Assembly: GCA_011800155.1 (NCBI GenBank)
Contig: CM022369.1
Span: forward strand, 1,798,001 to 1,862,000
Length of the DNA stretch: 64,000 nucleotides
From: Flammulina velutipes
Lineage: Eukaryota > Basidiomycota > Agaricomycetes > Agaricales > Physalacriaceae
Direction: 5' to 3'
The notes beneath the pieces were generated by a model, which did not search any database, had not been told where the DNA came from, and was given only the letters and a program-made list of their open reading frames with translations. The position numbers and the translations under genes were made by a program. This document shows, one piece after another, positions 24,416 through 35,589 of the stretch; position 1 is the first letter of the stretch; each line of letters starts with the position of its first letter.

Positions 24416-24900
24416 TTTCCCCCGAAATATTACCTCTTTTGTCTCTACGGCCGATGGAGCACACGATGATATGCAGCTTGTTGTGGCCACAGGTAGGTGG
24501 AAGAGCGCGTTCACCGCGTGTTTTGTCTTGAAGCAAAATCCCAGGACCGTTAATTAACTCGGAGCATTCAGTTCGCTTAACCTTGTTGCACAACGTGGCA
24601 TAAATACCAAGACCTCGTCACTTGAAAAAGCAAAATTTTAAATAACTGTAACACGCTGTGCTTCCGCATCCGTGACAGTAGACAAATATATCCTGAAATC
24701 TGCTACCTTCCGGCACAGAGTTGGTGAGCATTCAGCTCCACATATATCTTGTGAACGGAGCATTTACTCGTCCGGCAGCTTCGTTGATTATCACTCTAAC
24801 TTCCCCAACAGCTGCATCCCCCCGGGCATCCCCATCGAATGCGGAGAGTTTATCCAATTCAAGGAGCCACATTGCACAGTGCCCATACTGTAATTGCAGA
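24416..24900. other. intergenic: RhoGEF leader and promoter, ELP4 3' region
   Basis: 485 bp between the RhoGEF start and the ELP4 stop, both genes on the reverse strand. The reverse strand stays open from about 24593 to 24416 but has no ATG there, which fits a 5' untranslated exon. A TATTTAT element occurs at about 24599-24605 on the reverse strand. Nothing else is evident. Confidence 0.5.
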
Positions 24901-26371
24901 TTAAAAATCGTACAAATCCGGGCGGTCTGAATGGAAGGCAACCCGCTTCTTCGGCTTTTTGACCTTGTGCGACAGCTCTCCATCGGGAGGCGGGGCGCTC
25001 AGAAGATCGGCTAGGGGAGCATCGCGATTCTCTGACGTATCTATGGTCGGTCGTTCGATACTGACTCCCACGGATGCGAATGCGGCTTTCGGTAGTGCGG
25101 CTTCTTGGTGAACATGCGGGTCGTTCTGGGAGTTCGACGGAGTCGTCCTTCGCTCGCCGACCCCGCCCTCAACGTCGAGGTGTAATGTCTCGAATATAAG
25201 GCGTTTCCTTGTGCATTTAAACGCAAGGTTGTTCTCCCCGCTACCACCTGCAGACATTGCGGCCGAAGAAAGGCCACGAAGTACGGAGTGTTTGTCACTG
25301 GGCGATATTAACGTATGAGGGGAGGGTAGCGCGTGTATTTCAAGTAGGCCATGATGAGATGGAGACAAGGCACTCAATGCAGGATTCGCTATAATCAAGA
25401 TGTGAACTTGATGAAGAATGTATTCATGTCAATTCTCTTACAGCTGAAGGCGGACAGCTTGATGAATGCATCTGAAAGCCAACCAAGCTTCTGTGTCCAA
25501 CCTGAACCACCCCATGAGTCCAGACCCATGTGAGGTACAAGTGTTATGGAAGCGCATGCGTGGGGATGACAGCGCAGTAAAACTTGTAGACGATATAAGA
25601 AGATCGTCACATCCTAGAAAACCGCGAGGTTAAGGCGGGCCTCAGGAAGAGGGCATAACGTACATTGCTAGTAATGTCGCCCCAATCCAAAGACCCGAAC
25701 GCAGGTATGCAGATTCGAAGCGGCGTCGATGTCTTATCTTCTGCCAACAATCGTTCGACCTCTTCAACGATGTCCAACATCGTCCTTGATCCTCCTTGAT
25801 CCAGAGAAGGAAGGAACGTCCAGTATACGTAGCTGATTTGATTTTAGAGCGCGATCCAACTTTAATTCTGGTATTCGGCATGTTAAATCGAAGATTGAAC
25901 AAAAATCTTCAGAGAATCTAGTGGAATATATTAGGGAAGATAGAACACAATGAAATGTACGCACTGAGCTGTGACAGTCGTCTGGAACTGCTTCATTTCT
26001 TCGTATCTCCAGGCTATCTTTATCTTCGCATGATTATCTGCGTCGTCGACTTTGACATCGCGAGAAGCGTCCGCAGCAGGCGTCCACATACATTCCTTTG
26101 TGAATGAACCAGCGTCATGATGTATGAGGATCACGTTCTGTCCTTTGTCAAGACCTTGAGAAACAAAATATTTCTGTACGAGTTCGTTGTAGGACGAGTG
26201 ATAATCTGAACCAGTGATCAAAAGGGAGCAAGAAAGTGGAAGTCCGCCGCCTAGTATATCATCTAAAGACGGTATTCCAGTAGAAATCAAGGTCGTGGAT
26301 GTCGAACTGGGTGACAGTTGAGTACCGCGAGCCGCCTGGACGGTCGGTACTTTTCGTTTGAATGAAGACAT
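24901..26371 (-). CDS. ELP4: Elongator complex subunit 4
   Basis: Subunit of the Elp4-Elp5-Elp6 hexameric RecA-like ring of Elongator, needed for wobble-uridine modification of tRNA. The start MSSFKRKVPTVQAARGTQLS is followed by STGIPSLDDILGGGLPLS, the family's opening strand and loop in place of a classical Walker A. Later blocks are NVILIHHDAG, KIKIAWRYEEMKQFQ (the most typical PAXNEB/ELP4 motif, near 25975-26030), CASITLVPHMGLDSWGG, DAFIKLSAFS and HHGLLEIHALPSPHTL. The C-terminus is basic (SHKVKKPKKRVAF). At least four introns lie between these blocks. I chose the ATG at 26371, since the open frame further upstream has no better start. It is divergent from IMP1 with 109 bp between the start codons. 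Confidence 0.92.
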
Positions 26372-26480
26372 GAGAGTCGTGGGAAAAATTGCAATATACA
26401 TCCTTGCCCATTAACGCGTTCTTGACTCTACCCAAACAATGGTCCGTCGAGCACAGACGACCGTATAACGAGGACTGTTA

Positions 26481-27178
26481 ATGTTGAAGACACGCATTCT
26501 AAATGCTTTGGGGCGTAAAACATTCAAAGAACGCTTAGTGACTGGAGGCAAGGTTGGGTTCTCAGTACGTTGCTCTTCCATCCGGATAGTTTTCATTCTC
26601 ATACGCATGTCCTAGATTCTTAATGTCTACTGCATCATTCACCTGGTTTTTGACTACGTCGGAACGATATCTGTAGTACGTATTGATATTCTCTCCGACG
26701 GATATGCAACTCAATTATTAGACCGCTGGACCATCTATGCTACCTACTCTAGCGGTGAAGGGCGACGTCGTTCTTGAAGACCGTATCTCCGTACATCGAA
26801 ATCCGACCACATTTGCACGAGGAGAGCTCATCACTTTCAAGTCACCTCGAGATCCCCTACGCATTGTCTGTAAACGAATAATAGGACTGCCGGGAGACGT
26901 GATTTGTGTCGACCCAACTGGTCAGTACGCAACCTCCAACCAACATGTTACAATCCCCAAAGGCCACGTATGGGCCACTGGAGATAACATGCCCTACTCG
27001 CGAGATTCGCGGGAATATGGACCAGTCTCAATGGGGCTGATCCGGGGACGCGTAGTCGCCAGGGTATACCGAATACATCCATCCTCTGTCACACCAAGCT
27101 TATTCTGCCTTCCTCTAGGTCCTCCCTTTGCATCGGTTCACCATCTTTACGTCTCCCATAAAACATTTAGGACAATGA
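26481..27178 (+). CDS. IMP1: mitochondrial inner membrane protease subunit 1
   Basis: A type I signal-peptidase-like serine protease of the mitochondrial inner membrane that removes sorting signals from intermembrane-space proteins. Three upstream mini-exons are needed: MLKTRILNALGRKTF, then ILNVYCIIHLVFDYVGTIS (membrane segment), then TAGPSMLPTL with the catalytic Ser in GPSMLPT. The catalytic Lys follows in RIVCKRIIGLPGD, and the conserved WATGDN and SRDSREYGPVSMGLI motifs are present. I end it by splicing a 59-nt intron after VVAR, giving VLPLHRFTIF and a stop at 27176-27178; the unspliced frame would run into the neighbouring gene and loses similarity. The length of about 185 residues fits the family. 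Its stop is 37 bp from that of the convergent TPR gene. Confidence 0.88.
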
Positions 27179-27215
27179 ATATTATTTCAACGTTCACATA
27201 TAATCGTCAAAAGAT

Positions 27216-28199
27216 TTATCTGGCGAAATTCATCGAATATCCTCCTTGGCCATTCGGGACGAACTGGAAGTTGTCCGTTGACATCCCGAAATTACCTGTC
27301 GGATTGAATACCACTGAAACCAACACAGGTCATCGAGTTAATACTCACCTAAAATGCTGTTTCCTAGTCCCTTCAGCTTGTCTATCATCTCGGCTGTCTC
27401 GTTCTGTTGGGCCGCTGCAACCCTCGGTGATAACATTTTCTGCTTTTTTTCGATGTCCAAGCGCTCCCATGAATTGAGTGGAAGGTATTTCAAGAGTGTA
27501 ACATAATCTGGGAAGTCATCAAGTAACTGTTGCGTGGGCGTCCCACGGACATTACCTTCTTGGACTGAAGTAAGAGAACTCCAAGTATCCAGAGCGTCAT
27601 TGGCAATTGCGCGTCGCTGAAGCGCCTTGACATAGTTAGGATCGTCTCGCAGAGCTGGCAGGTGGGTTAGGAAAGGGTTCGGAATAATAGTATTCTTACC
27701 TTCGGTGCATGCCTCAACTACATGTTTATGTTCTCCCTGAAGGTCATGAGTTGAAAGATAGCAAAATATACGGGAAAACTCACAAGCTTCAAGTAACAAG
27801 CTGCGATATTGGCGTGTAGTATCGCTCTTCTCTTCGCGCATTTCTCGTCTAGTTCTGATGGTACAACTTCCTCAAGTTCTTCGGAACTCCCTGTAGGTTG
27901 CTGCGGAGTGTCGTCGCCATCTCCATCGTCGATTTGAGGAGAAGAGCTGCGGAAATTGGTCCTCTGTCTTTCTCTGCGCTTTGGTATGTATCCGAGAGCG
28001 GATTGATAGGATACGAGTGCTTCACTCCATCGCTGTGCACGAAAGTGATTACTGCCTTCAGTTTTTAGGTCTTCTGCTGCTTGTAGGCCGGCCTATACTT
28101 AATTATTAAGTCAGTGAATCGACCCGTGTTGCAGATTCTGCTTACTTCCACGTCAGTGTCCGTACAGTTGAGTTTGTGTTCGTTGGAAGAGGTTGACAT
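27216..28199 (-). CDS. TPR protein, TTC1-like
   Basis: A cytosolic tetratricopeptide protein. Reading from MSTSSNEHKLN, a first intron is removed to give AGLQAAEDLKTEGSNHFRAQ and RWSEALVSYQSAL, the first TPR unit. An acidic, Gln/Pro-containing insert follows, then KRRAILHANIAACYLKL (second unit) and a third unit around NYVKALQRRAIANDALDTW, with DYVTLLKYLP after it. The C-terminus EMIDKLKGLGN, spliced to NFGMSTDNFQFV and QGGYSMNF, is the hallmark ending of TTC1-type proteins. TTC1 binds Ras and chaperones in animals; a co-chaperone role here is an inference. The gene has four or five introns and about 260 residues. It is convergent with IMP1. Confidence 0.87.
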
Positions 28200-28351
28200 C
28201 TTTCACCGATATCCGATCGGGCATCTTCGTGACGTCAGTAAGTACGGCGTTCAGAATATCTCAGCCTTCAGATTGGCAAAATTGCGCTGGATTATCTGCA
28301 GGCTTCACGGTGGTTCGTACGAAAATCACTAGCCGTCCCGCGACGTTGTGG

Positions 28352-28939
28352 TTAGTCCTCATTACCCAAGTTGGTGAGGAGGTTCCATCTCGGTTGCAAT
28401 ACCTATTACAGCGACCTGGGACTCAAGAGCCTCACGTTAGGCGGTAGAATATGTTGTACCTCACGTCTAAATGTATTAGTATCGAAAGGCATTCATTCAT
28501 CAGCCGAGCTCACCGTACGAATGGTCTTCTCTCTCCCAGGGTTTCTCAAGAATCGTCAACTCAACATGCGTAGATCTTGGACTTGGGTTTGCGGTATCGG
28601 TCCTCTACGACTTACGCCACATCGACCTTCAAGCGGCAGCCGACCCTTGTTCTTTATGGAGTAAGGGAGGAATCGAGCTCGGCCTGATCCAGCCTGATCA
28701 TGTTCCATGATGGTTGCTATGAGAAGATTTGTCTGGGAAAAGTTCGGCCTTGCAGTGCCAAAAGCGTCGGGGAGTCTAGGTACTCCTGGGGAATCAGATT
28801 GGAACAGATTGGAACCAGGGCGTTCGCATAGCTGTCGCGTAGGGACATAGACCAGACAGAAAACATAATGATAATTTCGGTCTCGATGAACGTTGCTAGG
28901 GGCCGGAAACATACAAAACAAACAAGAGAGCGTGGACAT
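28352..28939 (-). CDS. doubtful spliced locus of unknown function
   Basis: The reverse strand stays open for about 125 codons from 28939 (MSTLSCLFCMFPAPS, later FLPYSIKNKGRLPLEGRCG), then reaches a GTAAGT donor near 28615. Downstream, another open block (KPWEREDHSY) ends at a GTGAGC donor, and a convincing acceptor with a TACTAATACATTTAG branch/acceptor region leads to RYNIFYRLT. This suggests a real spliced transcript, but I cannot fix the exons or the stop and recognise no family. It may be a small lineage-specific gene or the remains of one. The end I give is one of two possible stops. Confidence 0.25.
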
Positions 28940-29129
28940 CAATCCTTATTGTTGTTTGCAGCCAGTCTGCATCCTTCTCGTTTGATTTTCTCCTTCTCTA
29001 TCCTCTTTTCTTCAGGGCGATAACCGGTGGTTTCTCCTTTCTTCTTACCTTCGCCTGTGCAATTCTCTCAACCAGATTACACTGGTGCTGGACGCCTTTT
29101 TTTACAAATCCCCACAACACTCCTTTACA
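28940..29129. other. promoter of the downstream hypothetical gene
   Basis: A gap with long T/C-rich stretches (about 28975-29050) leading into the forward gene at 29130, typical of fungal core promoters. No coding content is seen. Confidence 0.45.
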
Positions 29130-30310
29130 ATGGCCATCGCTACTCCTCTGCCTCAGATCTCCATCTCCCCCGCACCGCCGTTGGAAAACTTTGACGAGCC
29201 ATTCTCCCCTTTTTCATGGACCGCTGGGCTTTTGGAGAGCGACGATAGCTTCAGACCCAAGCACCTCACTCCTCCCCCAGTCCACGCGAAATTCGTTAAA
29301 TCGCAGTCACCGCTACGTCCTGTCGCTCAAGGCAAAGGACTAGAGCGAGAGCGCTTTGAGGCCTTGTTGAAATCTTCGAGGGAGAGGAATGCGATAGGCT
29401 CCAAGGGCCTCGATCTTCGTAAGGAAGTGGCCATAAAGGCCCACAAGAACAAGCAAGGTATGTCCATTTGTATCGTTCTATTCGTTATCTCATTTTTTTT
29501 GCAGTGGAAAGACGTGCTCTGTTCTTGTCGAAGGTCCTCGCGCCACCATCTCCTACGGCAACTTCCATGCCCAAGACCCCACCCGAATCGCCCTCCATAT
29601 TCCACTACACGCTTCCCTCGCCTGGGCTCGTATCGCCACTTGCGCTCTTTGATTCTCTCAACAGCGATAAGAAGGGTACAGGTCCCCTGTCCTACAATAG
29701 GGAGCCTTGGGTTGAGCAGGTCGATTTCCGTCTTCCTAGCCCACCCAGGAAAGAAACCATCCCTGAGATCAGAGCCTCATTCCACGAGCCATCTCCACCA
29801 AAGGCCCTCCCGTCTCTCGACCAAATTTCTGCTCGCCTCCAAGGTCAATCTAACATTACCTTTGAGACTGTCCCTCGTGGAAACCGCCTCCCGGCTTTCC
29901 TTGCGCAGCAGTCGGCCACGGCAGCCCCAGAACGTTCCACGCTGTCCGTTGGGCGTCTACAGCTTCCCATCAATTCGAAGCGTAACTCCCTCCCTGCGAC
30001 CCAATCAGCTCCCCTGCCCAAATCGCCTACTGGTTTCGTCCTGCCTACCATCGAGGTCACCACTATCCGTGTGCCTCATACTAGGAGGTTGTCGCAAACG
30101 CTCGCGCTCTCCGAGTCGAACATTCTTGCTTTGAACTCAAGAGAGAAGACGGCCAAGGATATGCTCTCGACGCTTCGGAGGCGCGTGCAGCCGGTTAGAG
30201 AGGAAGTCTCGGATCGCAAGTGGAGGCGTCACAGTGCGCCTGCGGACCTCGCATCCAAATCTAGAGCTGGTTTCGAGCACCCAGTCCTTCTCCTCCCAGG
30301 TGGCTTCTAA
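29130..30310 (+). CDS. hypothetical Ser/Pro-rich protein
   Basis: I do not recognise the family. Two exons, with a 47-nt intron (29458-29504) splitting the Val codon of KNKQVERRALFLSK, give about 377 residues. The N-terminus MAIATPLPQISISPAPP leads to a short charged block, ERERFEALLKSSRERNAIG, then RKEVAIKAHKNKQ and RRALFLSKVLAPPSPT, which may form a helix. The rest is Pro/Ser-rich with many SPP and TPP sites (PTATSMPKTPPESPS), suggesting a disordered phosphoprotein. Near the C-terminus is a conserved-looking basic stretch (AKDMLSTLRRRVQPVREEV, then RKWRRHSAPADL). There is no signal peptide or membrane segment. It is convergent with the first IES1-like gene. Confidence 0.7.
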
Positions 30311-30706
30311 GGATGCGCACGACACATCTCTATTGCCTACCTCTATCACGTCCATTTACGCCACCGAACTCGTTGACTCTTCAAAGTGTCCTTGTCACGG
30401 TTTTTTCGTTCATACAGAGAGTTGTAAGATACGCTTAGTTGTATTTCTCTTTCATCCCTTCTAGTTCTATCCTTTCGTTTCAGACTGCAGCGGCGCTAGC
30501 AGATTATTTCACATTTCTTCTTAATGGGTTTCGCTCAGCAATAGTATTATTATGTAGTTTCTCTACCTGCTTTGGATTCTGTCGTTAGCACCCGCATTGA
30601 GTGATATCAGTACCCAATAGAATTGTTTTACATGGCACTCGGAATGGTCTAATACAGAACAGGAATACAGGTAAATGACTCGCGATACATCATCCATCCA
30701 TTTGCG
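30311..30706. other. intergenic between convergent genes
   Basis: 396 bp, AT-rich and T-rich, between the stop codons of a forward unknown gene and the reverse IES1-like gene A. It presumably contains both 3' untranslated regions and terminators. I see no gene. Confidence 0.55.
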
Positions 30707-32596
30707 CTAAGGCAGCCTCGCAGTGTAGAAATGCTGCTCTTGTGGAGGGGAGGGATCTGGAGTTGGAGGCCTTCCTCGTATTCGAGTCAAAACTTCAAGG
30801 CGACGTTCTGAAGATATCAGATAAGGTATAATTTACGACGGGTTGAAACAACGTACTATAGTCAAGTAGAAGGTTTTCGTCTGGTTTTTCTTCATCTGAA
30901 TCAGCCAGTGGATCAGAGTTAAGCGCCATGTGAAGAGCCTCTGTTAAAACACGTAAGTACTATAACGCCACATGTAAAATCCTCCTACGCTGGACTATGG
31001 TACGGCCCTCTTCCCTTCTGGGTGCGGTGCGAAGAGGAACAGGTGCGGGAAGGGAACGAGAGATATTTGGAATTGCATACGGTCTGTGCTGGCTAGGATT
31101 CTGCGTTTGAGGTGGAGGTGGCGGAGGGTGTCGATGATATTGAGGCTGCTGACTGACTTGCGATTGCTGATTACTTTGTCGGCGATGGCGTTGAGAATCG
31201 TCTATTGAAAAAAATTCAAGATGCAGACCAATCTGCTCCGAAAGTGCCTACCGTCGGCTGCATCCCTAGCGGGCGTTTGCTCGCGTCCTGGCACATAGAA
31301 CATGAACGGCGGATCTTCCTTGGCTGTATCTGATCTGCCTTGGCGTGTCGATGTGGAAGGTTCTGCTAAAGATGTTAATACGGATTGGGGACAAGGTCAA
31401 CAGGCCACCGACCTGGAACGAAGTGAGGCGCTGCTGGCCTGGCTTTCTTTTCACTTTCCAACGATGAGACAAGCTTGTGGAGGAAGAGATTGCGAAGATG
31501 GGACATCTGGTTACCCCAGATGATCTCCTCTTCAGTGTCGACATTTTCTCTTGATGCTTCTCTCTGACTGAGCTGACGGATTAACGGTGCCATATTTGCA
31601 TTTTGGCGCGAAAAGTCATCATCGAAAGGATTAGGCCCAGTAGGAGATTCCAGATAGTGATATATGAACCAAAGGAAAGCGCGTGAACGGTCTAGGGAGG
31701 CTAATGGTTTGGGTAAGAAGAAGTCCAAAAAATTGATGCTCCCGTCAAAGTGAACTCGGGCTAACGGCTATGGGCCGAGCAAACTGTGTCAGTATCAGAC
31801 AACGGCGCTAAGGAGACACTGACCGCTGCGTGATTCGACAGGACAAAGATCAAGTTCACAACACTTGTTGGCGGTCGTTTTCCTTTTCTCTAGACAACCG
31901 TCAGAGCGTGATAGATAGCATGTTGGATGAATGGAGGAACGTACAAGCGTGGCTATGATTTCATCAGGGCTAGTGGGTGGTAGACTTTTGAGTTCAGATG
32001 GTAACAAAGCCGCTTTTAAGCAGTTCTTGATGCGAGGCGCGTCCTGTGCGTTCCCGTCTGTCTTCTGCAGCGAAGGTACAGGGTGGTAAGTCCTCAGCGC
32101 AGTCTTCATTTCCGGAAAGACTATAGACGAAAGGGCATCAGATGATACCAGAATCGGAAACAAAGAGGATACACCTACATGCCATCGTGGTATTGATTCT
32201 TCCTACGTTGGTAAGGAGGCAAATCTTCGCGAACTCGAGAGCGAACGCAGGAGTTTCGACCATTTTTTCCTTGAGGACCTTGGAGCATTTACTGGAGTTG
32301 TAGAGGGCGTTGACGTATAGGTCACGGAAGGTGAGTTTGGACGATTTTCCAGGAGTTTGGGGAGTGAAGACGGCTCTGCCGTCAGAGAATATGTAGTTGA
32401 GAAGATCGTACTGCACGTCCTCGCGCGTGAGAGACTCTGCGTCATTACGTTTAATTGGAAGCGCTTTCCGGCTCAAGTAGCCGACACTAGGTGAGTGAGA
32501 ATGTGCAACGACGTTGGAGACGAGAATGACTAACGGTGGGACTGAGTCGGCATGAGCCCAGGACGCTGAGGTAGGCGGGGCCGACGTGGATGCCAT
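30707..32596 (-). CDS. IES1-like INO80 chromatin-remodelling subunit, copy A
   Basis: A nuclear protein of the fungal Ino eighty subunit 1 type. After MASTSAPPTSASWAHADSV and an intron, the conserved region starts: LPIKRNDAESLTREDVQYDL, LTFRDLYVNALYNSSKCSKV, FALEFAKICLLTNVGRINTT, then after a 58-nt phase-1 intron (32121-32178) FFPEMKTALRTYHPVPSLQK and DAPRIKNCLKAALLPSE. Later blocks are FLDFFLPKPLASLDRSRAFL, WFIYHYLESPTGPNPFDDDF and ENVDTEEEIIWGNQM. The C-terminal third is Pro/Gln-rich and ends RRLEVLTRIRGRPPTPDPSP. At least seven introns are needed, for a total near 480 residues. Naming rests on memory of the IES1 family's motif pattern. A second, diverged copy lies at 49381-51300. It is divergent from TIM8. 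Confidence 0.78.
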
Positions 32597-33028
32597 GAAG
32601 CAAGAATGAACGCTTTGCGTGACACGAGGCAAGAAGCAACCACGCGCGGGAGATGCGGTTTGGGCCAATAGATGGAAGGCCAGGTGAGAAGCCTCACGTA
32701 TATGAAAAAGGAGAGCGCGCTTGGATAGCTTGTCGTAACGAGTGTAATAGAAATCTATACTGGGAGGAAACCCAGGTTGACTAGAACCCCGCTTGCAGTA
32801 GACGGATGTAGCAACGTATTGAAGAAGGGATAATTGCAGGAGTTGCTCATTCAGCCATGGATAGTGATGAGTGGCGGAGAGTGTAGCCTGGCCTGATCAA
32901 GGATTTTGACATTCGCAGACTTCAGAATTTCTCTGCGATAGGTCGACCCTGGTTGTTTTTGCCTCCGCCCATTCCGGTTCAAGCCTCTCGGCCATGATAC
33001 CGCCAAACACCATTGCACAGCCACACTC
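32597..33028. other. intergenic: divergent promoter of IES1-like A and TIM8
   Basis: 432 bp between two start codons. Contains scattered short open frames without similarity. It must contain both promoters; I could not pick out a single clear element. Confidence 0.5.
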
Positions 33029-33381
33029 ATGGAAGCCTTCGACCCAGCAACACGCGTGAGCCTTTTCATACAAAATGGACTACATATATCTTACGCTCTA
33101 TTACAGAGAGAACTGGATGCGTTCCTCAGTAGAGAGCAGGCCAATGCCAAGCTCAACAGCACTATCCATAGCTTGACCACAATGTGCTGGGACAAGTGAG
33201 TGCTTTCCCTCCTCCTTCGACTTCCTTTCCTCACCCACGTAGATGTGTCACGGCGACTCCGTCGAACAAGTTTTCGTCCACCGAGGCTTCTTGTTTATCC
33301 AACTGTGTCGACCGCTTTATGGACGCAAGTGTCCTGCTCATCAAAAGTATTCATGACAAACAGCAACAACAATCTCATTAA
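33029..33381 (+). CDS. TIM8: mitochondrial intermembrane-space chaperone Tim8
   Basis: A small Tim protein that, with Tim13, escorts hydrophobic precursors across the mitochondrial intermembrane space. Three exons join to about 87 residues: MEAFDPATR, then RELDAFLSREQANAKLNSTI and HSLTTMCWDKC, then VTATPSNKFSSTEASCLSNC and VDRFMDASVLLIKSI. The twin CX3C motif is intact (CWDKC and CLSNC, 18 residues between the pairs), which forms two disulphides. Introns are about 57 and 46 nt, the second splitting the Lys codon of the first CX3C motif. CWDKCVTATPS is characteristic of Tim8 rather than Tim9, Tim10 or Tim13. Its stop lies only 17 bp from the stop of the convergent acyltransferase gene. Confidence 0.95.
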
Positions 33382-33398
33382 TACTACATACACCAATG

Positions 33399-34907
33399 CT
33401 ACAGTCCTCTTACATGTCTACGTCCGTATTTCCATATCACCACCGGCAAGAAGAAGCAGAAAGAATCGAAAATCTCCCTCGTTCGCCGAAGCCTAAGAGG
33501 TATCTCGACGGGGTCGGAACCTTCCAGCCGATTGGTTTCCAAGAACTTCCCGAGCGCAGTATCTTTGTCCGACCAAAGCCTTCTTAACCACTCATCAAAC
33601 TCAGCCTTCTCCACCTCGGGTATGTCAAGCTCAACGACATGCTTATCTGTTGCCTTGGGAAGTGTTGACGGTCTGGCGGAAGAAATGTCGCCGATAGGAA
33701 CCTCATGTGCGACACTGAACATTCTTAGGTGTATATGGATGACGGGAGGAGGTGTACCGTCGAAGAAAACTGATCGGAGGGTGTAGTAGTCTTGACCATA
33801 CGCCAATGGCGGGATTCCTGTGGCGCTGTGAGATTCAAACTATGCGATCATTATATCCAACCCACCTGGATATACCACCGTAACGTCCACCAAACGTAAG
33901 TCTGGTACCCGAGACGACAACGAGCGCAAACTATAGTGCAAGCCGGTCGACCGAGGGAGCAGTAGATGTGTGAGGTCGGACTACAACAGAACGTTAAGCT
34001 GAATATATCTTGTTCGCAGGCGCAACTCACTATACCCATCTTATCCGCGAACTTCTTACTGATAGGCCGCGTGTCCTTGCTAACGAGGGTTCCTTCGGGA
34101 TACAAAATGAAGGCGAACGGAGTGTCATCTCGTTCGGCCGTTGTGCCCAACTTTGACAGGCTGGCAGATAATTCCAGACGGTCGGACGCCCAAGAGCGAG
34201 CCAGAAATATAAAGTTGAAGAACTGCATTCCCTATAGATTGTTTATAGTTAGTAACCATAACATATTCGCCCTTGTGAATTGAGCCTACCCAGCCGACCA
34301 CGGGTACCCAACGCAGGCTATTCTTCAAGGTGATATACACATGCCGATGGACTCCACGGTCACCAATAAAGTATAGTAGGCACCATTCGTAGAGCCAGTC
34401 CAGATAAATCTATCATTACGATGAGATATGCTGAGAAAGAGCGTGCGAAGAGCGAACCTGATGGTTGGCTATCATCACGAATTTGTCTGGCAGATTCAGA
34501 GAGACCATATTGCCAGCTTGATCTTTCTTTACGATACTGGCGATTTCCTCTTCAGTGAAGCGTCCTTGGCCCTCTGTCTCAAAGGTAACTGAAAGCTTCG
34601 TCGGGGCGAACCATTGGCATATAAGAACTGATTAATCAGGGGTTATTAACCCGCCGTTGAGCATGAAGACGAACATACTGAGAAGGCATCCGAAGGCTCC
34701 CTTGGTATATCTGATTCCATCCTGGTATAGATCGCGCGTCCATTTGAAGGGTAACAGACGCAGGGGGAGTATAGCGAATTGGGATGCATTAACCATTAAG
34801 CACCCAAAGTTAAACACGAAGAAGAACAAGATAGCATAGACGGTGCGAGACCATGTCGGAGGGTTTCTCAGAGCAATGGGCGTGGTGTAAGGTGGTGATT
34901 CGGTCAT
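33399..34907 (-). CDS. 1-acyl-sn-glycerol-3-phosphate acyltransferase family protein (Cst26-like)
   Basis: A membrane lysophospholipid acyltransferase of the PlsC family. After MTESPPYTTPIALRNPPTW comes a hydrophobic segment (VYAILFFFVFNFGCLMVNA). The catalytic block NHQIYLDWLYEW contains the NHX4D motif (here NHQIYLD), and the phosphate-binding block reads FILYPEGTLVS. The pieces TLKNSLRWVPVVGW, followed by FFNFIFLARSWASDR, and later DLTHLLLPRSTGLHYSL and VYPGIPP, match the yeast Cst26/Yih1-like and animal lysocardiolipin acyltransferase layout. A C-terminal hydrophobic stretch (IFDSFCFFLPVVIW) may be another membrane helix. About six introns; total near 400 residues. The ATG at 34907 is the first in frame. 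The substrate cannot be told from sequence. Confidence 0.88.
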
Positions 34908-35589
34908 GGTAACTTCATGAATCGTAGGTGCTGTGCTGACGTTGTTCAAGTATCATCTTTGATTGACATGTGTTTTTCGCACGTTGAATAACGTACGATG
35001 GCCCGCCCACGCCTCCATGATTTGTCCACTTCGAAGACGCTCGAGAAATAATATTACGTTCAAGTTATGATAGATATCAACTTAAGGCACATATATAAGA
35101 CTCCGAGATGTCTTTCTTTCAATTCGAAGAGCCAACAAAGAATTTCGGGGAGGCCTAGCATTTATCACGTCAACTTCGCTTCATCATCCTCCTGGGAACA
35201 AAGTTCGCAACGGGCAGGGCCTCGAACCAATAATTACAAACGATGAAACTTGCGCGGAAGGTGATATAAAATTTAGCGACACAAGGTAGCATAGCGGTAC
35301 CCCGGGTCCCTCGATGCCTTCTTAGGTCCTTTCAAATAAAATCTCCCAACCGGGCGTCGAAAGGCGTTGAGCGTCTAGTGGCGCACTACCGGCGGACACA
35401 AGTGCATGCTGTGATCCGAGCTTCCGATCAATATATTGGAAAGGTCCGTTGCACGTGGTACCGGCACGGTTTCACGCCCACCACAACGTTAACGCCATAG
35501 CGTGGGGTAAATATCAACCATACTATTTAGGTACGCAACTGCTTGTTCTCTTGAATTTCACGTTCGTTAATAGAGCTCAAGACTCTCCA
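34908..35589. other. intergenic: long divergent region
   Basis: 682 bp between the acyltransferase start and an F-box/LRR-like gene. A TATATAA element occurs at 35092-35098 on the forward strand, almost 500 bp before the next start codon; it could drive a leader containing an intron or a short upstream frame of 16 codons. No RNA gene or protein gene could be supported. Confidence 0.45.

Noticed and set aside
35092..35098. TATATAA as promoter of an unannotated gene
   Set aside because: The only frame that follows is 16 codons long; at most it is a leader or an upstream frame.
35170..35260. tRNA-like GGTTCGAGGCC on the reverse strand
   Set aside because: No acceptor stem and no D-loop at the right distance.
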